From: CAVSJJ01 sp963728395
GTDB taxonomy: Bacteria; Actinomycetota; Actinomycetes; Actinomycetales; Dermatophilaceae
Reading direction: 5' to 3'
Assembly: GCA_963728395.1 (NCBI GenBank)
Contig: CAVSJJ010000001.1
Location: forward strand, 368,482 to 432,481
DNA length: 64,000 nt
The notes beneath the pieces are model-generated. The model was not told the origin of the DNA. It searched no databases and worked only from the letters and a program-made list of their open reading frames with translations. Made by a program: the position numbers and the translations under genes. How positions within the stretch are numbered: the stretch's first letter is position 1; each line of letters starts with the position of its first letter. Below are positions 28,424 to 36,231 of this stretch, piece by piece.

Positions 28424-28672
28424 GTGCCGTCGGTAAGCAAGATCGTCGCCGCCATGCGCGCCAACCCGCGCAACATCCGGTACGAGGATCTGGCCAAGGT
28501 CTGCGAGCACCACTTCGGCCCACCCCGAACCAGCGGCGGGTCACACGCGGTGTTCAAGACGCCCTGGCCGGGCGACCCGCGGGTCAACATCCAGAACGAC
28601 CACGGCAGGGCCAAGGCCTACCAGGTCCGCCAGGTCCTGGCAGCGATCGAGAAGAAGGAGGCAGGCTCATGA
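28424..28672 (+). CDS. hicA: HicA-like mRNA interferase toxin
   Basis: 82 residues from GTG 28424. The HicA double-stranded-RNA-binding-like fold is recognisable: SVSKIVAAMRANPRNIRYEDLAKV, then the catalytic His region SGGSHAVFKTPWPGDPRVNI and AKAYQVRQVLAAIEKKE. It should cleave mRNA when free of HicB. Its stop overlaps the HicB start (ATGA at 28669-28672). The island setting supports a mobile addiction module. Confidence 0.85.
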   Translation: MPSVSKIVAAMRANPRNIRYEDLAKVCEHHFGPPRTSGGSHAVFKTPWPGDPRVNIQNDHGRAKAYQVRQVLAAIEKKEAGS

Positions 28673-29013
28673 GCGACACGACGCTCGACGTCACCCGGTA
28701 CACCTACCGGGTCACCTGGTCGGTCGAAGACGAGGAGCTCGTCGCGACCTGCCTCGAGTTCCCCTCACTGTCCTGGCTCGCCGGCACCCAGGAGGACGCG
28801 CTGGCCGGGCTCCGCGACCTGGTTGCCGAGGTCGTCCACGACCTCCACGAGAGTGGGGAGCCGGTACCCGAGCCGCTGTCGTCGCGGTCCTTCTCCGGCA
28901 AGTTCAACCTCAGGGTCGGCACGCAGCTCCACCGCCGCCTGGCCATGGAGGCCGCCGAGGAACACCTCAGCTTGAACCAGTACGTCGTCCGCCGACTCAA
29001 CAACGCATCCTGA
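28669..29013 (+). CDS. hicB: HicB-like antitoxin
   Basis: 114 residues from ATG 28669. The N-terminal HicB domain shows RYTYRVTWSVEDEELVATCLEFPSLSW and AGTQEDALAGLRDLV (partial RNase H-like fold). The C-terminal part is a ribbon-helix-helix DNA-binding unit: KFNLRVGTQLHRRLAMEAAEEHLSLNQYVVRRL. It should bind HicA and the palindrome upstream of the operon. Confidence 0.9.
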   Translation: MSDTTLDVTRYTYRVTWSVEDEELVATCLEFPSLSWLAGTQEDALAGLRDLVAEVVHDLHESGEPVPEPLSSRSFSGKFNLRVGTQLHRRLAMEAAEEHLSLNQYVVRRLNNAS

Positions 29014-29718
29014 ACTGCCTCAACGAGGTGCCCGGCTCGCGGCGCTGTGACTCACCCTTCCAAGTACGAGCCCTTTGCCTGGCCCTCGTCCAGCCGTCAG
29101 TCGATGTCACGGCTGACGTGGAATGGACGCGCTGGTGGTCCTGCCAACTGCCGGGCGCGCGACTGTCCATCATCGCGCTGCCCGGGAGGAACGCCGACTC
29201 CAGCGTCCGCCACTCGGCTGAGCTCGAACAGCACGAGCTCTGGTTGCTGATGTCGACCGGCCCATGTCCGTGGCGAACCCAGTTCGCCGTGTCGAGCTCT
29301 CGGTTCACCGCCCCGGTGCCGGCTGCGTCGTGGCAGCGAGTCCAGCCCCGGCTGGGGTGACAGTGCGAGGGCAGTGGTCTGCACCGCCGGAGCCAGCCGG
29401 GTCACGTCCAGTCTGTACGAGCGCCCCATGACCGAGATGCGGTCGACCACCTCACCCAGGTGGTTGAAGACTGGAGGAGCGACGGACAGCCGGCTCGGCC
29501 GAGGTTCTTGGTCTGCCACGGCATACCCGCGCAGACAGACCATCTCCGACGGAAACGGTCTGGAGGCTCACCGGGCTCGGACCTGCAGCCTCAGGACACC
29601 CGCCGCGTTGCGGAGGACAGCATCCGGGCACAGGTAACGAGCCGCCCGATCTTCGGCGGGTATAGGGCGTGAATGAGGCCAGGTGGTTCGCCGGTACGGG
29701 ACGAGCAGCGCGGACTGC
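29014..29718. other. 705-bp stretch without a recognisable gene
   Basis: Several reading frames of about 100-150 codons are open on both strands, but none has a convincing ribosome site, codon pattern or family motif. The base composition is lower in GC than the core. It probably is decayed island DNA. It holds the only GTATGCCG octamer inside either accessory region (near 29520). Confidence 0.4.
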
Positions 29719-30363
29719 TCAGACGAGGCGGTTCTCGTGGGCGAAGATGGCGGCTTGGACGCGGTCGCGCAGGCCGAGTTTCGTCATCACTCGGCCCAGG
29801 TGCGTCTTGACGGTCGTTTCCCCGATGTAGAGTTCCGCGGCGATCTCAGTGTTGGACAGGCCGCAGCCAACCAGGCGCAGCACGTCGGTCTCTCGCGTGG
29901 TGAGGCGGTCTAGGCGGGCCGCTGTGGGGCGGAGGGGAACGCTGGCGAAGCGGTCGATGAGCCGCCGGGTGACCGCCGGCGCAAGGAGCGCGTCGAGCCC
30001 ACGGGCAGCCTGCCGAACGGCGGCAACGATGTCTTCGGCCTCCATGTCCTTCAGGAGGAAGCCGGCGGCGCCGTTGCGCATGGCGCGGTAGACGTACTCC
30101 TCCAGGTCGAACGTGGTCAACATGAGGACTCGGGTCGGGAGCTCGGCGTCCGAGATCTGTTGCATCGCCTCAAGCCCATCGGCGCCGGGCATCTGCACGT
30201 CGAGGAGCACCACGTCGGGGTGGCGCTCACGAATGAGCGGGACGGCCGCTGCACCGTCCCCGGCCTCGCCGACGACCTCGATGTCATCTTCGCCGTCGAG
30301 GATGATGCGCAACCCGCTGCGGACCAGTGGCTGGTCGTCGACGATGACCACGCGGACGGTCAT
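29719..30363 (-). CDS. NarL/LuxR-family response regulator
   Basis: 214 residues from ATG 30363. The receiver domain reads VRVVIVDDQPLVRSGLRIIL with phospho-Asp in VVLLDVQMPGADG and Lys in GFLLKDMEAEDI. The C-terminal LuxR HTH is LTTRETDVLRLVGCGLSNTEIAAELYIGETTVKTHLGRVMTKL. The start overlaps the kinase stop (ATGA at 30360-30363). It should act with the histidine kinase at 30360. Confidence 0.95.
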   Translation of the reverse strand: MTVRVVIVDDQPLVRSGLRIILDGEDDIEVVGEAGDGAAAVPLIRERHPDVVLLDVQMPGADGLEAMQQISDAELPTRVLMLTTFDLEEYVYRAMRNGAAGFLLKDMEAEDIVAAVRQAARGLDALLAPAVTRRLIDRFASVPLRPTAARLDRLTTRETDVLRLVGCGLSNTEIAAELYIGETTVKTHLGRVMTKLGLRDRVQAAIFAHENRLV

Positions 30364-32195
30364 GGCGCGACTTCGACCTCGGTGGACAGTACCGGTCGGC
30401 TCGACGTGGGCCCGCTGTCCGGAACCAGCGCGCACACGCGGAACCCGCCGGTACCGGTCGGCCCCCACGTAACGTCACCACCTCTGGCCGCCACCCGTTC
30501 CCGGATACCGGTCAGGCCACGTCCCGTACCGTGCCCAGCGCCTGGCCTCTGGCCCTGGGAGTTGTCGATGGTGACCTCGGCCCCCATGGCGCATCGTCCC
30601 ACCCGGACATCCACCCGGGCCCCGGGCGCGTGCCTCATGACGTTGGTCAGCGCCTCGCGGACGACGTGGTACGCGGCCTGGCGCTGCTCAGGGTCGAGGT
30701 CGGTCAGGCCAGCGAGGTCCGCATCGACAGCGAGGCCCGTCGAACGCACGCGCCGCAGGAGAGCCGCCAGGTCCGTGTCCTCGGCGACGCCGTGGCGGGC
30801 CACGTCGCGGGCCGTCCGCATCACCTCTCTGGAGCGCACGGGGTCCGTGGTCGCGAGGCGGCGCGCGGCCCCGGCCTGCAGGGCGATCACGGTGAGGGTG
30901 TGACCGATCGTGTCGTGGACCTCCCGCGCCAATCGCATCCGCTCCTGGACCAGCGCGCGCTCGGCGACGGCATCCTCCTGCTCCTCCAGCCTCCGCGTCG
31001 TGGACCGGGTCTCCTCCACGAGTGTGCTGGCCTCCTGGACCGCCATCCCGGCGAGCCAGCTGAGGAGGATGAACGTCGACTCGCCGAACCAGCCGGTGCC
31101 GCCGACACCGAGGAACTGCCCGACCCAGCACACGGCGAGCCCGACGGCAGCCCACGGCTTGCGGCAGAGCGCCCCCACCGCGAATGCCGTCCCGAAGGCC
31201 ACCGCCGCCTCACTGAGAGTTCCGTCGAGCGGCATTATCAGTTGCGAGTACGTGCTCGTGGCTGCCCACGCCAGCACGACCGCGACCAGCGGTCGCCACC
31301 ACACGAGCGAGAGCGGCAGCCCGACGAGAAGCACACCGAGTGCCGCCGCCCAGGGCTGTGCAGCCCCGCCCTGAGCGCTGGCCACCTCAGTCGAGAGCCC
31401 GAGGGCCACCCCCGCGCCCCCGAGAACCGCCCAGGGCTGGGCGCGGGCGCGCAGCGTCGGGAGATGGTGGGGAGTCCGCGGCTCCTCTAGGTCTGCCGGT
31501 TCCGCGCCGGCGGTGAGCATCAGTACCTCCTCGCGGGTTCGGGCAAGGAGATCGCGAGCCTTCGCCTCCACGACACCCGGCTCGGCCCCGCCGTCGGCGA
31601 GGGTACGGATATCGGTGATAAGCGTTCGCTGGACGCGTTCGCTGGCCCGCAGCCGCTCCGTCAACACCGCCGACTCCCGCCGGGCTCTCTGGGCCTTGAC
31701 GATCTGCCGGTGCCGCTCACGCAGCATCATCAGCCGATCTCGCCGAGCGCGCACCGCCCGCCCCGCAGCCGTCGGGAGCGCCCCGACGAAGACGGTGACG
31801 AACAGGACGCCGCCCACGCGGGACCACCCGCCGCTCGGCAGGTCAGCGACGACGACGATGATCAGCGGCAGAAGCAACCCGAGCAGGACCGAGGGCCCGC
31901 GCCGATACGCGCCGACCGAGTACGCCGCAAGCATCACCGCGAACAGCCACACCCCACCCTCAGCCGGCACCTCGGGCCACAGGGTCTGCGTCGACACGAT
32001 GCTGACGACGGCGACCACCGACAACACCGTCAGCACCGTACGGGGTCGTCGTCGACGCACAGCCAGGACTCCGAGCACGACAGCGGCCGAGACGTCGGCG
32101 GCCAACTTCCCTCCGCGGCCCACGTCGCGCGCCACGGCCTCGACCACGGCCGCGACAACAAACGCCCCCGCCACCATCGCATCGGACCTGGTCAC
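30360..32195 (-). CDS. HisKA_3-type sensor kinase with duplicated architecture
   Basis: About 611 residues from GTG 32195 (GTG 32204 is an alternative; the frame stays open further upstream). The N-terminal half has ~5 membrane segments and then a cytoplasmic helical stretch (RERHRQIVKAQRARRESAVLTERL...) resembling a degenerate dimerisation domain without its His. A second membrane block (~6 segments) follows, then the active kinase: MRLAREVHDTIGHTLTVIALQAG with the phosphoacceptor His, NVMRHAPGARVDV, and the ATP-lid region GRGLTGIRERVAARGG. It probably senses an envelope signal. The double layout is unusual. Confidence 0.85.
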   Translation of the reverse strand: MTRSDAMVAGAFVVAAVVEAVARDVGRGGKLAADVSAAVVLGVLAVRRRRPRTVLTVLSVVAVVSIVSTQTLWPEVPAEGGVWLFAVMLAAYSVGAYRRGPSVLLGLLLPLIIVVVADLPSGGWSRVGGVLFVTVFVGALPTAAGRAVRARRDRLMMLRERHRQIVKAQRARRESAVLTERLRASERVQRTLITDIRTLADGGAEPGVVEAKARDLLARTREEVLMLTAGAEPADLEEPRTPHHLPTLRARAQPWAVLGGAGVALGLSTEVASAQGGAAQPWAAALGVLLVGLPLSLVWWRPLVAVVLAWAATSTYSQLIMPLDGTLSEAAVAFGTAFAVGALCRKPWAAVGLAVCWVGQFLGVGGTGWFGESTFILLSWLAGMAVQEASTLVEETRSTTRRLEEQEDAVAERALVQERMRLAREVHDTIGHTLTVIALQAGAARRLATTDPVRSREVMRTARDVARHGVAEDTDLAALLRRVRSTGLAVDADLAGLTDLDPEQRQAAYHVVREALTNVMRHAPGARVDVRVGRCAMGAEVTIDNSQGQRPGAGHGTGRGLTGIRERVAARGGDVTWGPTGTGGFRVCALVPDSGPTSSRPVLSTEVEVAP

Positions 32196-32235
32196 CCCAC
32201 GCACACGATCAGCGTAAGAGAAGGGAGTAGCTCGG

Positions 32236-32259
32236 GGAGTCCTCCTGTGGGAGGACTCC
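32236..32259. promoter_or_regulatory. perfect palindrome between kinase and divergent membrane gene
   Basis: GGAGTCCTCC-TGTG-GGAGGACTCC, 10-bp arms around 4 bp, located 41 bp upstream of the kinase start and 100 bp upstream of the membrane protein at 32360. It is a candidate binding site for the LuxR-type regulator encoded next door, or a small hairpin in one of the leaders. Confidence 0.45.
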
Positions 32260-32359
32260 GGAAGGACGAGGCCGACGGGCCCGTGGGGTGATGCGCGCAG
32301 TGGGCGGGGGTTCCTAGCGTTCCTCAGACACGCCATCCGGTCCTCGAACAGGAGTCAGC

Positions 32360-32950
32360 ATGACCGCCGCACCCAGCATCACGCCTCACGCGAGCACCAC
32401 CGCCAGACGTGACCTCATGTCGCTGCGACTCGTCCAGCTCGGCGCCCCGATCGTCATCGTCGGGATCGTCATCCTCGGGGTCGTCATGTTCCTCTTCACC
32501 ACCGTCGACGAGGGCGAGTTCCGCTACACCGCGGACTACTGGCTCACCGGCGCCGGGCTGCCGATCGCGCTCGGCGGCGTGGCCATCTCCTGGGGCGTGC
32601 ACCGCCTCCACCACGGTTCCGACGGCAGGCTCGGTCTCGTCGGGACCTGGCTGGTCACCGTCGGCCTCACTGAGCTCTTCATCCAACTTGGCGCGTCCGT
32701 CGTCGCCGGCGAAGAGCTGCGGTGGGGACCGATGTACATCGTCGCAGCGTTCGTCACCTACCTCGGCCTGGCCCTGCAAGCGGCGGGGTCTTGGCGCGCC
32801 GGCCTGCTGCCACCCTGGCTGCTCGGAATCTGGCCACTTGTCTGGGTCTTGGGCTCGTTCACCAGCCTCGGCCCCACCCCCTTCCTCCTGTCCCTCTTCC
32901 TCGTTCTCTTCGCGACCATTCTCACCCGCCGGGTCCGCGCGCGAGCGTGA
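32360..32950 (+). CDS. multi-pass membrane protein next to the LuxR two-component system
   Basis: 196 residues from ATG 32360, with about five or six membrane segments (LGAPIVIVGIVILGVVMFLF, WLTGAGLPIALGGVAISWGV, LVGTWLVTVGLTELFIQLG, MYIVAAFVTYLGLALQ, LLSLFLVLFATILT). There is no transport motif. It is divergent from the kinase and so is a likely target of that system. Function unknown. Confidence 0.75.
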   Translation: MTAAPSITPHASTTARRDLMSLRLVQLGAPIVIVGIVILGVVMFLFTTVDEGEFRYTADYWLTGAGLPIALGGVAISWGVHRLHHGSDGRLGLVGTWLVTVGLTELFIQLGASVVAGEELRWGPMYIVAAFVTYLGLALQAAGSWRAGLLPPWLLGIWPLVWVLGSFTSLGPTPFLLSLFLVLFATILTRRVRARA

Positions 32951-33042
32951 GCACGACCGCACGGGGCCACCGAGCCGATGCACGTCGCCGCGGGCGAACG
33001 CGCCCGGCGTCCACCGAACTGTGACAGCGGGAAAGGCGAGAG

Positions 33043-33341
33043 CTCAAGGCGAGGGTGTTCATCGGGTCGATCCCCACAAGCTGCCGGCGACCATTGAGGT
33101 CGTCGACGACCGCGAACGGGTGCTGGCGACCGGCAGGTTCGGCACCAACAAGACCGGCTACGCGGCGATGCGCCTGCACGTGGCGTCGTGTCCGGACCGG
33201 GTGCAGGCGGTCGAGAGCAGCAATGGCGCCGGCCGCCCGTTGGCGCAGCGGCTCCTGGCGGACGGGGAGCACGTCGTGGACGTCCCGGCCAAACTGTCCC
33301 GCCAAGGCGCGGGCGTTGGACACCGGGCACAACCGCAAGAC
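33043..33341 (+). pseudogene. IS110 transposase remnant
   Basis: A second, diverged copy of the IS110 N-terminal region: VDPHKLPATIEVVDDRERVLATGRFGT, GYAAMRLHVA, SSNGAGRPLAQRLLADGEHV and the beginning of GHNRKTG, spread over two frames by small indels. It stops exactly where the IS3 element begins and does not resume on the other side. So the IS3 insertion, or later recombination, removed the rest. Confidence 0.8.
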
Positions 33342-33402
33342 GGGTCTGCTGCACGAATAGGTGACACATCAGCTGCGGTGCCGAGAGGTGCTGCGGGAGA
33401 GG

Positions 33403-33702
33403 ATGTGCACTGTGCCCAAGCCCTACCCCAAAGAGTTCCGCGAGGACGTCATCCGGGTTGCCCGGAACCGTGAACCTGGCGTGCATCTCAAGCAGATCGC
33501 AGCCGACTTCGGGATCAGCGAGTCGTGTCTGAACACCTGGCTCGGCAAGGCCGACCGGGACGACGGCGTCCGGGTCTCCGACCCGGCCCAGCCGGCGACC
33601 GAGCGTGAGCTGAGGAAGCGGATCAGGCTGTTGGAGCAGGAGAACGAGGTCCTGCGACGAGCAGCGGCGTATCTGTCGCAGGCCAACCTGCCGGGAAAAT
33701 GA
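33403..33702 (+). CDS. IS3 transposase OrfA
   Basis: About 99 residues from ATG 33403 (an upstream GTG 33361 also lies in frame; GTG 33412 gives PKPYPKEF at the start). It is an HTH protein: FREDVIRVARNREPGVHLKQIAADFGISESCLNTWLGKA, then a leucine-zipper-like ERELRKRIRLLEQENEVLRRAAAYL. OrfA binds the element's ends. A -1 frameshift at the A-run before the stop would fuse it to OrfB. Confidence 0.92.
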   Translation: MCTVPKPYPKEFREDVIRVARNREPGVHLKQIAADFGISESCLNTWLGKADRDDGVRVSDPAQPATERELRKRIRLLEQENEVLRRAAAYLSQANLPGK

Positions 33703-34625
33703 TGTACCCGCTCGTCCGTGACCTTGCCGCGGCCGGTGCCCCCATTCGGGTGCCGGTCGCGGTGACGTGTCGGGTCCTCAACCTCGCCCGCGCTCCGTTC
33801 TACCGCTGGTTGGCGTCACCGCTGACCGACGCCGAGGTTGAGGAGGCCTACCGAGCCAACGCGTTGTTCGATGCTCACCGCGATGACCCCGAGTTCGGCT
33901 ACCGGTTCCTCGCCGATGAGGCCCGCGACGCCGGCCAGCCGATGGCGGACCGGACCGCGTGGCGGATCTGCTCCGAGGCCGGCTGGTGGTCCTCGTTCGG
34001 GAAGAAGAAGTGTGGGAAGGGCAAGAAGCCGGGACCACCAGTCCATGACGACCGCTGCGCCGTGGTCGACGACAAGGGCCGCACCCGGCACGAGTTCAGC
34101 GCCGAGGCACCCAATGAGCTCTGGCTGACCGACATCACCGAGCACTGGACCAACGAGGGCAAGCTCTACCTGTGCGCGGTCAAGGACGTGTGCGGCAACC
34201 GGATCGTGGGCTACTCCATCGACTCCCGGATGAAGTCGAGGATCGCGGTCGCGGCGATCAACAACGCCGTCGCGATGCGCGAGGCCGCCGGCCAGGATGT
34301 GGCCGGCTGCGTGGTCCACAGCGATCGAGGATCGCAATTTCGATCCAGGAAGGCCCAGCGTGCACTGACCCGCCACCAGCTGGTCGGATCGATGGGCCGC
34401 GTCGGCTCGTGCGGGGACAACGCCGCCATGGAGTCCTTCTTCAGCCTGTTGCAGAAGAACGTCTTGAACAAGAAGACCTGGACCACCCGCGAGGAGCTCA
34501 GGATCGCGATCGTGACCTGGATCGAGAAGACCTACCACCGACGCCGGAGACAGGACTCGCTGGGCCGATTGACGCCCGTCGAGTTCGAGACCATCATGAC
34601 CACGCCAGCCACTCAGGCTGCGTGA
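33699..34625 (+). CDS. IS3 transposase OrfB (DDE integrase)
   Basis: 308 residues. HTH_21 region (FDAHRDDPEFGYRFLADEAR) then rve core with the DDE triad: D in LWLTDITEHW, D in VVHSDRGSQF, and E in NAAMESFFSLLQKNVL. The C-terminus ends RRRRQDSLGRLTPVEFE as in IS3/IS150-group enzymes. All catalytic residues are present, so the element may be active. The copy at the right edge of the window has the same amino-acid sequence over the 291 residues visible. Confidence 0.95.
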   Translation: MMYPLVRDLAAAGAPIRVPVAVTCRVLNLARAPFYRWLASPLTDAEVEEAYRANALFDAHRDDPEFGYRFLADEARDAGQPMADRTAWRICSEAGWWSSFGKKKCGKGKKPGPPVHDDRCAVVDDKGRTRHEFSAEAPNELWLTDITEHWTNEGKLYLCAVKDVCGNRIVGYSIDSRMKSRIAVAAINNAVAMREAAGQDVAGCVVHSDRGSQFRSRKAQRALTRHQLVGSMGRVGSCGDNAAMESFFSLLQKNVLNKKTWTTREELRIAIVTWIEKTYHRRRRQDSLGRLTPVEFETIMTTPATQAA

Positions 34626-35388
34626 CCGAACGTGTCACCAGTCCGTGCAGCAGACCCAGGTGTTCCAGATCCCGCCGCTGCAGCCCGAGCACCTCCCCCA
34701 TGCGCAGGGCGCACCAAGCAGCGAGCGGGACAGCGATCCGTAGATGTTCCGGCATGGCCTCGGCGAAGGCCTTGACCTCTTCGGGGAGCGCCACATCGCC
34801 GTGCTCGTCTTCCGGGCGGACCCGCCGATGCTTTGGCGCCTTTGGGAAGTCGAAGGTCTCCAGGCCGCCGGCCTTGGCCTTGACCGCGGCGTTGAGCATC
34901 GACCGGAGAACGATCACGACGTTCGGTGCTACCCCGTTGACGCGAGAGTCAGGGTGCCGGGTCGAGCGCTGGCGAGCGAGCAGGGCGAGATGGTCGGCGA
35001 CGCGATCGGTCGTGAGGTCGGCCAGTCGGATGTCGCCAAGCTCGTCAAGAACGTGGTTCCTGAGCACCGACCGGTACGAGACAACTGTGGCTTGTGATCG
35101 GTCCGGGTTGGCCTCCAGCTCGGCAAGCCACCGCTGGGACCATTCCCTCACCGTCACCGACTCAGCCTCGACCTTCGCGGCATCGGCCAGGCGCGCCGCT
35201 CGGCGCCCAGCCGGCGGTACGAACAGACCGCGAGCGATCTGCCCACGAGCGATGTCGAGGGCAGCGCGCGCGTCGGTGAGCGTTCCAAACATGCCGAGGG
35301 CCTGCGCGCGCCCCTCGTGGTCCACCCTGACCCGATAACGACCTCGATAACGAGTGACGCCCCTCGGCAACTTCACTGGAGCAGCCAT
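34594..35388 (-). pseudogene. tyrosine recombinase (integrase), C-terminally truncated by IS3
   Basis: From ATG 35388 the protein has the Arm-binding domain (GRYRVRVDHEGRAQALGMFGT), the core-binding domain (VREWSQRWLAELEANP...DRVADHLALLARQ) and the start of the catalytic domain. The first catalytic Arg lies in WCALRMGEVLGLQRRDLEHL. Sequence then runs into the IS3 right end, so the HxxR box and the Tyr nucleophile are missing. The gene reads away from the 3' end of ssrA 212 bp upstream, a classical integration site. It should be inactive unless rescued in trans. Confidence 0.88.
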
Positions 35389-35524
35389 GCCCCCTCCACG
35401 TTGACCCGTCCTTGGCCGACTCGCCCCCGGGCCGGGCGATTCTCACCGATCACGGTCCTGTGACAGCTGTGTGACAGATTTCCTGTCGTCCCGAGTCGAG
35501 ACGTGGCCACTTGCGTCCGAATCA

Positions 35525-35570
35525 CAGAAGAGGCCTGACCTGCTGACTTATGCAGGTCAGGCCTCTTCTG
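35525..35570. terminator. 19-bp hairpin downstream of ssrA
   Basis: Perfect 19-bp stem, arms 35525-35543 and 35552-35570, loop 8 nt. It lies 30 bp beyond the mature 3' end of tmRNA on the minus strand, so it is the likely ssrA terminator. It separates ssrA from the integrase remnant. Confidence 0.85.
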
Positions 35571-35599
35571 AGCACTGAACGGCGTGGGAGTGAACCAAG

Positions 35600-35967
35600 T
35601 GGTGGAGGTGGCGGGAATCGAACCCGCGTCCACTGACGGGAAACCAGGGCTTCTCCGGGTGCAGTGCGCTATGGCGTTTCTCGGCCCCAGGGCTCGCGCG
35701 CACACGTTCCCTGACAGGCCCAGCCGAGTGAGAGTCCCGCGTCGCCCCTCGGCGTGGCGACGCGGCGCAGCTTCCTAGTCGACGCCAGGATCTAGGTCGG
35801 AAGCGAACCTAGGCTGACGGACTTCGAGGCTCGCTCAGGCGGCGAGGGCGAAGTCGGTGCGCTTGGAATCGGCACCTATTGGTTTGCACGGAGCGTTGAC
35901 GAGATGACCGTGCGTCCTCGACCCGCTTCCCCTGACCAGCCGACCAGTGTCGAAACCGATCACCCCC
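35600..35967 (-). ncRNA. ssrA: transfer-messenger RNA
   Basis: The 5' end GGGGGTGATCGGTTTCGAC (from 35967) and the 3' end with T-arm GCGGGTTCGATTCCCGC and CACCTCC-A-CCA (to 35600) form a tRNA-like domain. The 7-bp acceptor pairs with one G-U, and CCA is encoded. The tag frame runs from GCC 35873-35871 to TGA 35837-35835 and gives ADSKRTDFALAA, with the usual ALAA protease signal. The length is about 368 nt. It rescues stalled ribosomes with SmpB, encoded at 41617. Its 3' end is a known integration site for mobile elements, matching the neighbouring integrase. Confidence 0.97.
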
Positions 35968-36231
35968 ATGAGGGGCTCAAACCCGCGCTGTTCACTTGTC
36001 AATCACCGGACCTGCGCGACCGGCAGTCGCGGGCCCATCCGTCCAGTATGCCGTCCAACGCCCGAGCCCCCCAACCGGATTCCCCGGGGACCGGCAGCGG
36101 GGCGATGCTCCCCGAGGTCGACGCGGCGCCGCCGCGTCTCCAGACCGGCCGGACCGGAGTGCGGACAGGGTGAGACGGGTGTGACGTGGCTCATAGGATT
36201 GAGGCTCGCCGCCGACAGCGAGGAGACCCCC
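35968..36231 (+). promoter_or_regulatory. ssrA/pyc divergent intergenic region
   Basis: This 264-bp gap must hold the promoters of ssrA (minus) and pyc (plus). TAGGAT near 36194-36199 is a plausible -10 for pyc about 30 bp before its GTG. A GTATGCCG octamer lies at about 36049. No riboswitch was recognised. Confidence 0.35.

Larger units (their letters stand above)
33342..34657 (+). mobile_element. IS3-family insertion sequence, complete copy
   Basis: The ends match as imperfect inverted repeats: GGGTCTGCTGCAC at 33342-33354 and its complement ending at 34657. The match extends to 26 bp with 3 mismatches (both ends reach GTGACAC). Inside are orfA and orfB with a 4-bp overlap (ATGA) preceded by an A-run (GGGAAAATGATG), as expected for IS3 frameshift fusion. 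I saw no target duplication: the left flank is IS110 sequence and the right flank is a truncated integrase. A near-identical inverted copy starts at 63072. Confidence 0.92.

Noticed and set aside
29097..29543. Minus-strand frame of about 149 codons in the island
   Set aside because: No motif, and competing frames on the other strand are as long; composition does not favour any of them.
34172..35338. A + strand frame spanning the IS3 right end and the integrase
   Set aside because: It is antisense to the integrase and out of frame with orfB; its identity to a frame near 63 kb only reflects the IS3 copies.
35600..35680. A tRNA gene suggested by the T-arm sequence
   Set aside because: The same T-arm belongs to the 3' part of tmRNA; the 5' partner and tag frame are found 300 bp away. 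No separate tRNA was found in the window.
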